NCBI GenBank assembly: GCA_030345135.1
Contig: CP128386.1
Coordinates: forward strand, 5,905,327 to 5,969,326
From: Chitinophagaceae bacterium DXS
GTDB lineage: Bacteria; Bacteroidota; Bacteroidia; Chitinophagales; Chitinophagaceae
DNA: 64,000 nt
Direction of reading: 5' to 3'
The notes beneath the pieces are model-generated. The model ran no database searches. It had not been told where the DNA came from and saw nothing but the letters and a program-made list of their open reading frames with translations. This document shows, in pieces, positions 27,221 to 37,607 of the stretch. The translations under genes and the position numbers were made by a program. How positions within the stretch are numbered: the stretch's first letter is position 1; each line of letters opens with the position of its first letter.

Positions 27221-27303
27221 GCCCTGAAGGGGCGTCCGGCATTAGCGTAGGGCAACGCCCTACGTAAGAAGAATATACATTCAACCAAGCCCTGAAGGGG
27301 CGT
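27221..27303. repeat. Hairpin-rich intergenic repeat, module C, with word repeats
   Basis: GCCCTGAAGGGGC occurs twice (27221-27233, 27289-27301), flanking a perfect hairpin CGTAGGGCAACGCCCTACG (27246-27264). The same 27059-27396 gap also contains degenerate GTACGATG words (27059-27170) and AGCTGATAGCTGA words (27361-27395). No gene is seen in this gap. Confidence 0.7.
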
Positions 27304-27396
27304 AAGCAATTATTTACCAAAAAAGATTTCCAATTAATCAACAACTCAATCATAAAACCAAAGCTGACAGCTGATAGCTGACTGCTGATAGCTATT

Positions 27397-28452
27397 ATGG
27401 ATCGATTCTGGAGAAAATTTTTTAAAAACAAAGGTGCTGTTGCCGGGCTCGCAATAATCATTTGCGCCCTGCTGATGGCTGTGTTTGCTTATTACATCGC
27501 TCCGGATGGATCACCCAACGCAAATAGAATTATCCCTGAAATTGCCAACAGGAAACCCGGCTTCTCCATTTATTTTCTTCAACTCAAAAAGAGAGATGTT
27601 AGCACAGGCTGGCTTGAAAAATTAATCAACGGAGCTTCTGACAAATACGAATTCATTCCCATCACGCAATATGAAAGATCCGGAGATAGTATAATCGTTT
27701 TGAAATATATCGATGATGGCGTTACGGAGCGACAGTCATACAATGCAAAAGGGCAAACAGATGATCTTTTGATAACAAAAAAGACATTTCATCTTGGTAC
27801 AGATAAATTCGGTCGGGACATAGTCAGCCGCTTGATTATTGGTGTGCGCGTAAGCATTGGTGTAGGCATTATTGCCGTGGTTATTTCCCTGAGCATCGGC
27901 ATAATGCTCGGCGCACTGGCGGGATATTTTAAAGGTTGGGTAGATGATGTAATTATGTGGTTCATCAATATTATCTGGAGCATCCCCACTTTGTTGCTTG
28001 TGTTTGCCATTACCATTGTATTGGGAAAAGGATTCTGGCAGGTATTTATGGCAGTAGGACTAACCATGTGGGTGAATGTTGCGCGCCTTGTACGCGGACA
28101 GGTACTGGCTGTAAGAGAACTTGAATATGTTGATGCAGCAAGAGTACTGGGATTTTCCAACGCTCGCATTATTACCCGCCATATTTTGCCAAATATCCTG
28201 GGGCCGGTTCTTGTAATAGCCGCCGGTAATTTTGCTTCAGCCATCGTAATTGAAGCAGGCTTAAGTTTTTTAGGCGTAGGGGTACAACCGCCACAACCCA
28301 GCTGGGGCCTCATGATCAAAGAAAATTACAACTTCATCATCACCAATAATCCTATGCTTGCGCTCGCTCCCGGTATAGCTATCATGCTTTTGGTTCTTGC
28401 TTTTAATTTGTTGGGTAATGGTTTAAGAGATGCATTGAGTGTAAGGGTATAA
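27397..28452 (+). CDS. ABC transporter permease, DppC/OppC family
   Basis: A 351-residue inner-membrane permease of peptide/nickel-type ABC importers. One N-terminal helix (about 16-34) is followed by a ~95-residue extracytoplasmic stretch. The conserved HLGTDKFGRDIVSRLI then leads into five helices, with the coupling loop ELEYVDAARVLGFSNARIITRHILPN that contacts the ATPase. The size matches the larger form found in Bacteroidota. No DppB partner, ATPase or binding protein is in the window, so it is an orphan here; partners may be elsewhere. Confidence 0.93.
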   Translation: MDRFWRKFFKNKGAVAGLAIIICALLMAVFAYYIAPDGSPNANRIIPEIANRKPGFSIYFLQLKKRDVSTGWLEKLINGASDKYEFIPITQYERSGDSIIVLKYIDDGVTERQSYNAKGQTDDLLITKKTFHLGTDKFGRDIVSRLIIGVRVSIGVGIIAVVISLSIGIMLGALAGYFKGWVDDVIMWFINIIWSIPTLLLVFAITIVLGKGFWQVFMAVGLTMWVNVARLVRGQVLAVRELEYVDAARVLGFSNARIITRHILPNILGPVLVIAAGNFASAIVIEAGLSFLGVGVQPPQPSWGLMIKENYNFIITNNPMLALAPGIAIMLLVLAFNLLGNGLRDALSVRV

Positions 28453-28525
28453 TTTGTTTGAGAAAACAAGGACTAGTTTTATTTAACTCCAATAGCCCTA
28501 TTTTTGTGCTCCCTAATTTAATAAT

Positions 28526-29446
28526 ATGAGATTTTTTTATGTTTTGATTTCCCTGGCCCTGATGCTGAGTTCTTGTCAGAAGGAGATTAGTGTAGAAGTT
28601 CCGAACCCTAACCAATCAGAGTCAGATATTCCTGCTGGTACTTTTACTGCTACTATTGATGGCAAATCCTGGATAGCAGCTACTGACAAGCAAGATGTTT
28701 CTATTATAGGAGGGGTTATTACAATTCACGGAGTCGCTTCGAATGGAGAAACGATTGCCCTGCAATTGATTGCCACAAAGCCTGGTACATACGATCTTAG
28801 CCAAAGCAGCTATAACGTACTGGCTTACCAAAAAGAAAATAATGCAGATGATTTTAATTATTTCAGCAACACGTCGGAGGATACTGCGCTTGCCGGAGGA
28901 CAGTTGATCATTTCTTCTATTGATACTGTAAACCAGACAATAACGGGTAAGTTTTTGGGAAACGTGTACTATGATGAAGACGGGTCAAGCAAAAAGATCA
29001 CGAGCGGAGAATTTAACCTGCCATACGTGATTTCTATGCTAGATAACAATGAAAATGCTTCAACCACCGATACAGTGTCTGCATTAATAGGTGCAAATAA
29101 GTGGACGGCAGCGACGGTTAAATCTGCCTTTATCCAAAAACAGGGACTTGTAATTCGGGCATTGTCGGCTGATCAGGAAGTTTCGATTCAGTTTCAACTA
29201 GCCGCCAATATTAAAGTCGGTTCCTACCCACTGGAAATTTCATCTGAGCAAACGGCGTTATACACAGAAGGAAAATTTATTTCAAATCAAAGAGCTTTCA
29301 GCCCGATATCCGGTACGTTGGAAATCCTTGAGCACAATACAACCTCAAAACTACTTCGCGGTACATTTAGTTTTGCCGGCCTATCATACAACAGCACAGA
29401 GGCGAGGCAAATAACGCAAGGTTATTTCAGTGTGAAATATCAATAA
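28526..29446 (+). CDS. Lipoprotein with two related beta-rich domains
   Basis: A 306-residue lipoprotein: signal LALMLSSC with lipid-modified Cys17. Two similar halves can be seen, each starting with a short strand ending in a Trp-Ala-Ala motif (TFTATIDGKSWIAA at about 38; VSALIGANKWTAA at about 186) and running through a 'valid-strand' pattern ending GxYxL. Such repeats resemble DUF6252-type Bacteroidota surface lipoproteins, but this is only a resemblance. Function unknown. A perfect terminator hairpin begins at the stop codon. Confidence 0.75.
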   Translation: MRFFYVLISLALMLSSCQKEISVEVPNPNQSESDIPAGTFTATIDGKSWIAATDKQDVSIIGGVITIHGVASNGETIALQLIATKPGTYDLSQSSYNVLAYQKENNADDFNYFSNTSEDTALAGGQLIISSIDTVNQTITGKFLGNVYYDEDGSSKKITSGEFNLPYVISMLDNNENASTTDTVSALIGANKWTAATVKSAFIQKQGLVIRALSADQEVSIQFQLAANIKVGSYPLEISSEQTALYTEGKFISNQRAFSPISGTLEILEHNTTSKLLRGTFSFAGLSYNSTEARQITQGYFSVKYQ

Positions 29447-29487
29447 TATAAAAAGCTGACAGCTCAGCGCTGTCAGCTTTTTATATT
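29439..29487. terminator. Perfect inverted repeat / terminator
   Basis: Left arm 29439-29460 and right arm 29466-29487 are perfect 22-bp complements (core AAAAAGCTGACAGC) with a 5-base loop TCAGC. The stem overlaps the lipoprotein stop codon. The right arm is T-rich and can end transcription of the plus-strand gene. Confidence 0.85.
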
Positions 29488-29572
29488 ATTGAAACACAAT
29501 TTTGAAGACTTCTCTTGTTTTCAATTCATTCCCTCATTCGCATATTTGCACATTCCCCCATTTGCACATTTC

Positions 29573-30460
29573 CTATTCTTCATTGTTTATCACCACCTTC
29601 AACCCAATCTCATATTGCGGGTTATAGCCATACTTCATTTTCCCACTATAGAAAAAGTTTGCTTCAATCCAGTCTTTAATTTCAACACCAAGGCCGCCCA
29701 TCATGTTGCCGGTGCTTTGCCAGTAGAGACTTGCATGAAAAACCTTTTCAAATTCAAATTGTGCGGCAGTTGTAAAAATGTTCTCATGTTGTTTGTATAG
29801 CTTGTAAGAAAGCAGCGGCGTTATGCTCATTTTGCTATCCTCGTCAAAGTAAAGTTTATAGCTTGTTTGAACTTGCGCGAGTGCCAGATCGGAAGTGGCT
29901 ACTTTAAAGTTTTGGCTGCTCAGGTTAAAGACGGAAGCGCCCACCATAAAATTGTTTTTCTGGTAAGCAAGACCAACATCTCCATCAAATTGCCAGCCGC
30001 GTGAATTAAATTCTTTCACAACGGGATCAACATCGCCGGAAGCGTTTATTACATTATTGTCCAGCCGCTCTTTATACAGCTCCAGGCTTGTACCGAGCCG
30101 CAGAAATTCAGTCTCAGAAAACTTAACTCTATACGAGTAACTTATCGCGCCAAGGTTGCGTTGCAATACACCGCTCTTGTCTGAAATAAGTTGCAGGCCT
30201 GCGCCGGAATTGTTGCCAAAAGCAAAGTCGGCAGAAAAATTGATCAGTCGCGGTGCATTTTCAAAGCCCGTCCACGAGCTGTTCATTAACGCATAGATCC
30301 GGGGCCGTGTGGTTTGTCCCGCAAAAGATGGGTTCCATAAATAATCATCCCTGAAATACTGGGCGATGGGATTGTTAAAATAGCGTTGTCCATCTGCCTT
30401 AGTAACACAGAGCACAACAAGTATAATAAATGAGACGATCTTACATTGATTCCTTTTCAT
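29573..30460 (-). CDS. PorP/SprF family type IX secretion outer-membrane protein
   Basis: A 295-residue outer-membrane beta-barrel. It has a signal peptide (IVSFIILVVLCVTKADGQ), then the family pattern NPSFAGQTTRPRIYALMNSSW and alternating amphipathic strands to the end. PorP/SprF proteins pair with T9SS type-B cargo and tether it at the surface. The gene follows the 2243-residue type-B cargo on the same strand, which is the usual pairing. ATG 30460 (MKRNQ) is chosen because it starts right before the signal peptide; the frame is open to 30523, overlapping the cargo stop. Confidence 0.92.
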   Translation of the reverse strand: MKRNQCKIVSFIILVVLCVTKADGQRYFNNPIAQYFRDDYLWNPSFAGQTTRPRIYALMNSSWTGFENAPRLINFSADFAFGNNSGAGLQLISDKSGVLQRNLGAISYSYRVKFSETEFLRLGTSLELYKERLDNNVINASGDVDPVVKEFNSRGWQFDGDVGLAYQKNNFMVGASVFNLSSQNFKVATSDLALAQVQTSYKLYFDEDSKMSITPLLSYKLYKQHENIFTTAAQFEFEKVFHASLYWQSTGNMMGGLGVEIKDWIEANFFYSGKMKYGYNPQYEIGLKVVINNEE

Positions 30461-30512
30461 ACTGCATCTTTTAATAGTGATGATTGCTTGCACAGGGTTC
30501 TTGCTCAAAAAC

Positions 30513-33500
30513 TTAATGAGCAATGGTTACACCTCCCTTTTTAACAACTTTGCCGTTTACTGTTAGCACGAAATAATAGGTATTGTTCGGCGGAACATTT
30601 CCATTAATTCTTCCATCCCATTCGTTGTTATAGCTGGTCTTGCGATAAACAAGTTTGCCGTCCCTGTCGAATACTTCCAGTTTATTATCCGGGTATTGCG
30701 CAATGTTGGTGAATGTCAGCCTGTCGTTAATGCCATCTCCGTTAGGTGTTATCAATTTATTATAATCGAAATATGCGATGGTTACCTCAACCCTGGATGT
30801 GTCTGTTGCCTGACAACCTTCAGGGCTTGTTAATGTAGCTGTATACGTGGTAGTAGCAGTTGGTGACGCTTTTGGCGTAAAGCTGGTTGCATTATCCAGT
30901 CTTGTGGATGGCGTCCAGACGATTGCGCCTTCACCTGTTGCTGTCAGTTGCGCGCTTGATCCAACCCCGATTGATACATTTTTGGGCGTAACTGTCAGCA
31001 ATGGTTTTTCCAGTAATGAAACTTTGACTGCTATTGCATCGGCAGGCTTGCTTTCGCAAACGTCATTGCCACGTACCGTTCCATAGAAAGTAGTATTGCT
31101 GTTAAGTGGCGCTGTAATGAACGGACTGCCCGTTCCCACTTTGTTTTGTAATGCTGCATCACTGTACCAGCTAAATACTGCACCCTGTACATTGCTTGTC
31201 GCGGTGAGGATTGCAGGAGATCCATGACATGCAGTTGTGTCTTTTGCACTGATGTCAGTAGCCACAGCATAAGGATTCACTTTTGTTGTTACCGGTGCAC
31301 TCTCTGGCGACCAGCAGCCCGCGGCATTCTGAATCTTAACTGAATAGTTTCCGTTGATGTTTACCGTGATAGAAGAAGCTGTTGACTGATTGCTCCATTT
31401 ATAGCTGCTTGCCGATGGTGCTTGTAAAACAACAGAATCTCCCTGGCAGAAAGTTAAAGGACCACTGGCCGAAACAACAGGCTTGGAAGGGGCTGGTTTT
31501 ACAGATACCGTTACAGGTTTGCTTGTCAATGAAGTACAATGATTGGCATCCTGGATTGTCAACGTATATGTGCCGCCGTTCCGGACGATCAAAGTATCCG
31601 CGCCGGCCTGGTTATTCCAGAAGTATGTAATAGCTGCAGTGGCTTTGAGTATAACAGAATCACCCTGGCAGAAAGAGAGAGGTCCGGCGGACGTGATAGT
31701 CGGTATAGCAGGCAAAGGATTAACAACAATTTTTATTGAGTCGCTTGCAACTGATGTACATCCACTTGAATCCTTAACCTGCACAGCATAGTTTCCGCTT
31801 GTAAATACGGTAAGTGTTTGATTGGTTGAACCATTGCTCCATGTATAAGTAGGAAGCGTTGCATTTGAAGTCGCTGTCAGTACAACCGAATCTCCAGCGC
31901 AGAATGTTGTTGACCCACCTGCGCTAATTTCCGGTTTCGCGGGCGGTGTGCCGATCGTTACATTTTTAACAGCGCTTGCAAGTGATAAGCAATGGTTGGC
32001 ATCACTCACCTGTACAGTATAGTTGCCGGATTGTGTGACGGTTAGTTTAGGTCCTGTAGCGCCAGTGTTCCATAGATATACCGGGGATGAAACAGCAGCG
32101 CTTGCAGTTAATGTTACAGAACCACCGGAGCAGGCATTTGTTGAACTGGACGCAGTGATGGTTGGCGCAGCCGGTAAAGGATGAATGCTGACACGCTGGG
32201 TATCGCTAACCGATGATGTGCAATGGTTAGCATCAGTTACCTGCACAGAATAGTTGCCGGAAGCAGACACTGTTACTGTAGCTCCTGTAGCGCCGTTGCT
32301 CCATGCATAAGCCGGAGATATAGCTGATGAATGTGCCGTTAAGATGACGGAGTCGCCTGCGCACAAAGTATCCGATCCCTGCAGTGTTATGGTTGGTTTT
32401 GCAGGTAATGAATGAACTGTTATTGTTTGCTCATCACTTGGAGCTGAGAGGCATCCGCTTGTATCTTTTACCTGTACGGAATAGTTGCCCGTCGTTGTAA
32501 CGGTAAGTATTGTGCCTGTTTGTCCATTGCTCCATACATAATTCGGAGCGTTTGCTAACGATGAAGCTTTGAGTACTACTGAATCCCCGGCACAAAACGC
32601 TGTCGCGCCCATAGCGGTTATTGTTGGTTTTGGAGGAACTGCATTGACTTTTACCTGTAACGCATCGCTTGATGATGAGATGCATTTGTTGGAGTCTATT
32701 ACTTGTACCGTGTAGCTGCCTGAGGTATTTACTGTGATAGAATTATTTGTATCTCCGTTGCTCCAGATATAAGATGGAGCAATAATACCGGAGTTAGCAG
32801 TCAATACAACAGATTTGCCGCTGCAGAAAGACGTTGGCCCGGCTGCGACAATTGTTGGTTTTGCCGGCAGCGCGTTTACTGTTACCATCTGTGCATTGCT
32901 GGCAGCTGATATACATTGATTTGCATCCTGCACCTGCACAGTATAACTGCCGCTCTTTGTTACCTTGATCGTTGCCCCTGAAGAACCATCACTCCATAAA
33001 TATTGAGGAGATGTAATTGTTGTGTTTGCGGTTAAAATAACTGAATCGCCTGCGCATATGGTTGTAGTGCCACTGGTTGAAATTGTAGGTTTAGCAGGTA
33101 ACGGATTTACGGTTACAGTTTGCGCGTTACTTGCCAGGGACAGGCATTGATTGGCGTCTCTTACCTGTACCGTATAACTACCGGACTTTGTTACACTGAG
33201 TGTTGCGCCGGTGCTGCCATCGCTCCATAAATAAGAAGGAGACGCGATAGATGTATTCGCAGTTAGCGTAACCGAACCTCCCGCACAGAACGTTGTTGTA
33301 TCACTTGCGGTGATGGTTGGCTTAGTTGGCAGATTATGCGCAGTTATTTGCACAGCATCACTTGCAGGAGAAATACATTGATTGGCGTCTTTGACCTGTA
33401 CAGAATAGCTGCCTGATACTTTAATGGTGTCGTTGTTGCTTGATGGTGCAGTTGGCTTATTGCTCCAGATAAATATTGGAGATGTCACTGTTGAACTTGC

Positions 33501-36500
33501 AGTAAGAATAACCGAGTCTCCTGCGCAGAAACTTAACGCATCGCTCGCCGCAATGAGTGGTTTGGCTGGCAGATTATATACAGTTACTGTCACTGCATCG
33601 CTCGCCGGGGATGTACATTGATTCGCATCTTGAACCTGCACAGAGTATGTGCCTGATGTTCTAATTGTATCCTTGTTGCTGGACGGCGCATTTGGTTTAT
33701 TGCTCCAGATATATGTCGGAGAAGTTGCAGTTGAACTTGCAGTAAGAATAATTGAATCTCCTGTGCAGAATGTAAGTGTGTTGCTTGCTGCAATAAGTGG
33801 TTTGGCTGGAAGATTATGGACAGTTACTATCACCATATCGCTCGCCGGGGATGTGCATTGATTGGCATCTTTAATCTGCACAGAGTAGCTGCCTGATGTT
33901 TTGATTGTGTCCTTATTACTTGAAGAAGCGTTTGGTTTGTTGCTCCAGATATATATTGGAGAAGTCGCAGTTGTGCTTGCAGAAAGAATTACTGAATCGC
34001 CTGCGCAGAATGTAAGCGGGTTATTCGCAGCGATAAGTGGTTTGGCCGGAAGATTATGTACAGTTACAACTACTGCGTCGCTTGCCGGTGACAAGCATTG
34101 GTTGTTGTCTTTAACCTGAACAGAATAACTGCCTGTTACCTTAATAGTATCCTTGTTGCCTGACGGCGCATTTGGCTTGTTGTTCCATATATACGTTGGA
34201 GAAGTTGCAGTTGAACTTGCCGTAAGAATCACAGAATCTCCGGAACAGAAGGTCAATGGATCAGTTGCAGAGATCAATGGTTTGGCCGGAAGATTGTGCA
34301 CAGTTACGGTAACCTCATCGCTCGCGGGAGAAATACATTGATTGGCATCTTTAACCTTAACAGAATAGTGGCCAGATGTTTTAATGGTGTCTTTGTCACT
34401 GGGTGGCGAATTCGGTTTATCGCTCCATATATATGTTGGCGAAGTTGCAGTTGAGCTTGCAGAAAGGATAACAGAATCTCCGGCACAGAAAGTAAGTGCA
34501 TTGCCTGCAACGATGAGTGGTTTGGCTGGCAGACTATGAACAGTTATAAACACAGCATCGCTTGCTGGTGACAAGCATTGGTTATTATCTTTTACCTGAA
34601 CAGAGTAACTGCCTGTTACTTTAATGGTGTCCTTGTTGCTTGACGGAGCATTAGGCTTGTTGCTCCAGATATATGTTGGCGAAGTAGCACTTGAACTTGC
34701 AGTAAGGATAACAGAATCGCCTGCACAGAAAGTAAGTGCATCACTCGCAGCGATAAGCGGTTGGGCCGGCAGATTGTGAACGGTGACATTCACAAGATCA
34801 CTGGCAGGGGAGATACATTGATTAGCATCTTTCACCTGAACAGAATAGCTGCCCGATGTTTTGATTGTGTCCTTATCACTTGAAGGTGAAGTTGGTTTGT
34901 TACTCCAGATATATGTTGGTGAAGTTGCAGTTGAACTTGCAGCAAGAACCACAGAATCGCCTGCACAAAAGGTTAGTGCACCAGTTACCGCAATCGTTGG
35001 TTTGTCCGGCAGATTATGGATCGTTGTAGTTACGAGGTTACTTACAAGAGAAATACATCCATTGATGTCTTTAACCAGAACAGAGTAAGTGCCGGCCGTT
35101 TTGATGGTGTCCTTGTCGCTGGATGGTGCGCTTGGCTTGTCGCTCCAGATATATGTGGGCGAAACTGCAGTTGAACTTGCAGTCAGAATAACAGAATCTC
35201 CGACACAGAAAGTGGTTGGTCCCCCGGTAGCAATTGTTGGTGCTTCAGGTAAGGCATTAACAGTTACAGTTGTTGCATCGCTGAATAGTGAGGAACACCC
35301 ATTTCCATCGGTGACTTTTACGCTGTAATTACCTGTAGTGTTAACCGTAATTTTATCGCCTGTTGAAGTATTGCTCCACGTAAACACTGGTGAAGTAACA
35401 GCTGAGATTGCAGTAAGCGTAACTGATTTGTCCGCGCAAATCGCAATCGGTCCAGCCGGATCAATTGTTGGCTTAGCGGGTGCAGGATTCACAAAAATCG
35501 TCGTTGCATCGCTTTCGGGTGATTCACAACCTGTAGCATTTTTTACTTTAACTGTGTAATCTCCGGCGGTGCTCACATCAATGCTTTGCGTAGTTGCACC
35601 CGTGCTCCATAGATAACTTGCAGAAAGTGGTGCTGTTAGTGTGATATGATCACCTTCGCAGATTGTTTTGGGGCCTGTTGGATTGATGATAGGTTTGGCT
35701 GGTAATGGGCTTACTGTTATGTCTATGTGGTTATCTAATGTAGGTTGTGCTACACAAGCACTTTCACCCCGTGCATAATACGTTGCATCCGCAGTAGGGA
35801 AAACATCAATTTTATTGCCAGTTCCAAGTGGGTTAGAGAATGAGGCATCTGAATACCAAACCCAGTTGGCTGCATCGTTCAGATCGCCACTTGCTGTAAT
35901 GGTTATTTTACTACCGGCGCAATATGGTCCTGCGGAAGGCGTCAGGTTAGGTTTTGTGGGATTAATGTACGCCGGACTTAGTGTCATCACCGTAGCTTTC
36001 CCCAGGTTTGCTGCACTAAGGTCGCCATAGCCAATATAGGGCATGCCATTGTTATCAAGGGCAAGGGACACACTATTGGCGCCAGCTGTTGAAACGGAAG
36101 CTGCCTGCCAGCTTGTTCCATCAAATTTGCTTTCGTAGCATTTTGCACTAGGACTGCTTGTTGTCCATGCCAGTTCGGGTATTCCGGTTGCATCAAGTTC
36201 TAAAGCACAGGATGTAATGCGCCCATTAGAGACTGGTGCACCTATAGTTTGCCAGGTTCCTGAAACAAGTTTACAGACTATTATTGCTTGACTAGTTGAT
36301 CTGTCCTGGAATGCGATAAAAGGTGTGCCAGCGTAATCGACCTTGATTTTAACAGGAGTCAGGTTCGCGGGGCCAACACTTCCCAAAAATTGCCAGGTTC
36401 CGCCGGAGAATTTCATCATCGATACTTCATTCGTGCCGATGTTTTCATTGTAGAACGCGATGAATGGCACGCCTGTATCGTCAATGTCCATATCAATAGA

Positions 36501-37244
36501 CGAAGAATTGATCGCGGTCAATCCAACAGTACTGCTCATTCCAACAAGGCTCCAGGTAGTTGAGCCAGCAGGGCATTTTTTTACAAAAGCCGCATCGCCA
36601 ATCAAATATGCGACATATAAATTGCCTGCATTATCTATGTCAAATGCCAGATCAGTAACAATTTCGGTCGGGGAAGTGATTGGCTGCAGGTCCTTGATCA
36701 TTGTATTCCAGTTTCCGTTCACCGCATCATATTTTCTCACGATAAGCTCCCGGTCATTAATTCCTTCCGGTTCGGTGTAATAGGCTATATAAGCTGTGTT
36801 GTCCGGGGCGAATTTTAGTTTGGGGCCAACATTAGCAAAGGCGAATTCACTATTGCCAACTATGGTCCAGCCAGTACCCTGCACATATTTTTGAACAGAT
36901 ATTTTGCTGGAAACTTTATCACTGTATGCTATGTATGGAATGTTACCGGCATCGGTAGCAATTGATGTAGACCATACTGCAGCTGATGTAAACCCTTCGG
37001 GAGGTAATGCTTGTAAAGTTGGCGCATTGTAAAAATCATCATTGCAATCCAGGTTGTTTTGTACATACTTAACTGGACCGGATGGCGGGCCAACTGATGG
37101 CAAGGACGGATGATACCTATCTCCCAACCCATCTCCATCCTTATCAGGATACCACAATCTTTGAGCATATACCTCATCTGTACAACATAAAACAAACAGA
37201 AGAACATATAGCAATGGCAACAGTGTCTTCATATAGCAATTCAA
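30513..37244 (-). CDS. Giant repetitive T9SS type-B (gliding-motility C-terminal domain) surface protein
   Basis: A 2243-residue exported protein. After the signal peptide, YPDKDGDGLGD and DCNDDF form a thrombospondin-3-like calcium site, then about 370 residues of repeats such as IPYIAYSD and VPFIAFYN suggest a beta-propeller. About 19 Ig/PKD-like repeats of ~75-80 residues follow, each with LPAKPxI, FCAGDSVxLTA, YIWSN, GxYSVQVKDxNxC and SPASD; the paired Cys in each unit likely form disulfides. The tail (FDYNKLITPNGDGIND ... YYFVLTVNGKVVKKGGVTIAH) is the CHU_C/T9SS type-B sorting domain. It is probably an adhesin. The next gene is its PorP/SprF partner. Confidence 0.93.
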   Translation of the reverse strand: MNCYMKTLLPLLYVLLFVLCCTDEVYAQRLWYPDKDGDGLGDRYHPSLPSVGPPSGPVKYVQNNLDCNDDFYNAPTLQALPPEGFTSAAVWSTSIATDAGNIPYIAYSDKVSSKISVQKYVQGTGWTIVGNSEFAFANVGPKLKFAPDNTAYIAYYTEPEGINDRELIVRKYDAVNGNWNTMIKDLQPITSPTEIVTDLAFDIDNAGNLYVAYLIGDAAFVKKCPAGSTTWSLVGMSSTVGLTAINSSSIDMDIDDTGVPFIAFYNENIGTNEVSMMKFSGGTWQFLGSVGPANLTPVKIKVDYAGTPFIAFQDRSTSQAIIVCKLVSGTWQTIGAPVSNGRITSCALELDATGIPELAWTTSSPSAKCYESKFDGTSWQAASVSTAGANSVSLALDNNGMPYIGYGDLSAANLGKATVMTLSPAYINPTKPNLTPSAGPYCAGSKITITASGDLNDAANWVWYSDASFSNPLGTGNKIDVFPTADATYYARGESACVAQPTLDNHIDITVSPLPAKPIINPTGPKTICEGDHITLTAPLSASYLWSTGATTQSIDVSTAGDYTVKVKNATGCESPESDATTIFVNPAPAKPTIDPAGPIAICADKSVTLTAISAVTSPVFTWSNTSTGDKITVNTTGNYSVKVTDGNGCSSLFSDATTVTVNALPEAPTIATGGPTTFCVGDSVILTASSTAVSPTYIWSDKPSAPSSDKDTIKTAGTYSVLVKDINGCISLVSNLVTTTIHNLPDKPTIAVTGALTFCAGDSVVLAASSTATSPTYIWSNKPTSPSSDKDTIKTSGSYSVQVKDANQCISPASDLVNVTVHNLPAQPLIAASDALTFCAGDSVILTASSSATSPTYIWSNKPNAPSSNKDTIKVTGSYSVQVKDNNQCLSPASDAVFITVHSLPAKPLIVAGNALTFCAGDSVILSASSTATSPTYIWSDKPNSPPSDKDTIKTSGHYSVKVKDANQCISPASDEVTVTVHNLPAKPLISATDPLTFCSGDSVILTASSTATSPTYIWNNKPNAPSGNKDTIKVTGSYSVQVKDNNQCLSPASDAVVVTVHNLPAKPLIAANNPLTFCAGDSVILSASTTATSPIYIWSNKPNASSSNKDTIKTSGSYSVQIKDANQCTSPASDMVIVTVHNLPAKPLIAASNTLTFCTGDSIILTASSTATSPTYIWSNKPNAPSSNKDTIRTSGTYSVQVQDANQCTSPASDAVTVTVYNLPAKPLIAASDALSFCAGDSVILTASSTVTSPIFIWSNKPTAPSSNNDTIKVSGSYSVQVKDANQCISPASDAVQITAHNLPTKPTITASDTTTFCAGGSVTLTANTSIASPSYLWSDGSTGATLSVTKSGSYTVQVRDANQCLSLASNAQTVTVNPLPAKPTISTSGTTTICAGDSVILTANTTITSPQYLWSDGSSGATIKVTKSGSYTVQVQDANQCISAASNAQMVTVNALPAKPTIVAAGPTSFCSGKSVVLTANSGIIAPSYIWSNGDTNNSITVNTSGSYTVQVIDSNKCISSSSDALQVKVNAVPPKPTITAMGATAFCAGDSVVLKASSLANAPNYVWSNGQTGTILTVTTTGNYSVQVKDTSGCLSAPSDEQTITVHSLPAKPTITLQGSDTLCAGDSVILTAHSSAISPAYAWSNGATGATVTVSASGNYSVQVTDANHCTSSVSDTQRVSIHPLPAAPTITASSSTNACSGGSVTLTASAAVSSPVYLWNTGATGPKLTVTQSGNYTVQVSDANHCLSLASAVKNVTIGTPPAKPEISAGGSTTFCAGDSVVLTATSNATLPTYTWSNGSTNQTLTVFTSGNYAVQVKDSSGCTSVASDSIKIVVNPLPAIPTITSAGPLSFCQGDSVILKATAAITYFWNNQAGADTLIVRNGGTYTLTIQDANHCTSLTSKPVTVSVKPAPSKPVVSASGPLTFCQGDSVVLQAPSASSYKWSNQSTASSITVNINGNYSVKIQNAAGCWSPESAPVTTKVNPYAVATDISAKDTTACHGSPAILTATSNVQGAVFSWYSDAALQNKVGTGSPFITAPLNSNTTFYGTVRGNDVCESKPADAIAVKVSLLEKPLLTVTPKNVSIGVGSSAQLTATGEGAIVWTPSTRLDNATSFTPKASPTATTTYTATLTSPEGCQATDTSRVEVTIAYFDYNKLITPNGDGINDRLTFTNIAQYPDNKLEVFDRDGKLVYRKTSYNNEWDGRINGNVPPNNTYYFVLTVNGKVVKKGGVTIAH
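33331..35250. repeat. Tandem 240-bp coding repeats inside the giant T9SS protein
   Basis: The segment beginning near GGCAGATTATG recurs at 33331, 33571, 33811, 34051, 34291, 34531, 34771 and 35011, a fixed 240-bp period (80 codons). These eight or so units are much more alike than the repeats outside the block, which points to recent expansion or gene conversion. Confidence 0.85.
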
Positions 37245-37607
37245 TACTTTAGTTTAGGAACAACGGCTTATAGGAGTGGAATTTCAGGCCTGTTTCTTAA
37301 TCACGCATATAAGTTAGCAATACAAGAGGGCACGGTGGGTTACCTAATGCTATGTAATAACAGAAACTTATCGGTAAATGATCTGCAAGCAATCACGGAG
37401 TAAACAGAACAATAGTGTTGGTTTAATGTCCTCGTCGCTACCGTGCTTTAATCAAAACGTAACGATACAATATTTCTAAGGGGACAGTGTTTGACAGTTA
37501 GTTTTTTATAGATATGTGGATGGGTTATCTGTTTAAGAAAGTTAGTATAAACAAGCGAAATTTACAACAAACTGTAAAACATATTTATTTTTAAAACATC
37601 GCATAGT
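37245..37607. other. 363-bp intergenic region, no gene seen
   Basis: Region between two minus-strand genes, presumably containing the promoter of the giant T9SS gene. No repeat family member, tRNA-like fold or clear promoter could be assigned. Confidence 0.55.

Noticed and set aside
33300-35300. Regularly spaced direct repeats resembling a CRISPR-like array
   Set aside because: The period is 240 bp and lies in one long reading frame coding for Ig/PKD-like protein repeats; no short-repeat/spacer pattern and no cas genes.
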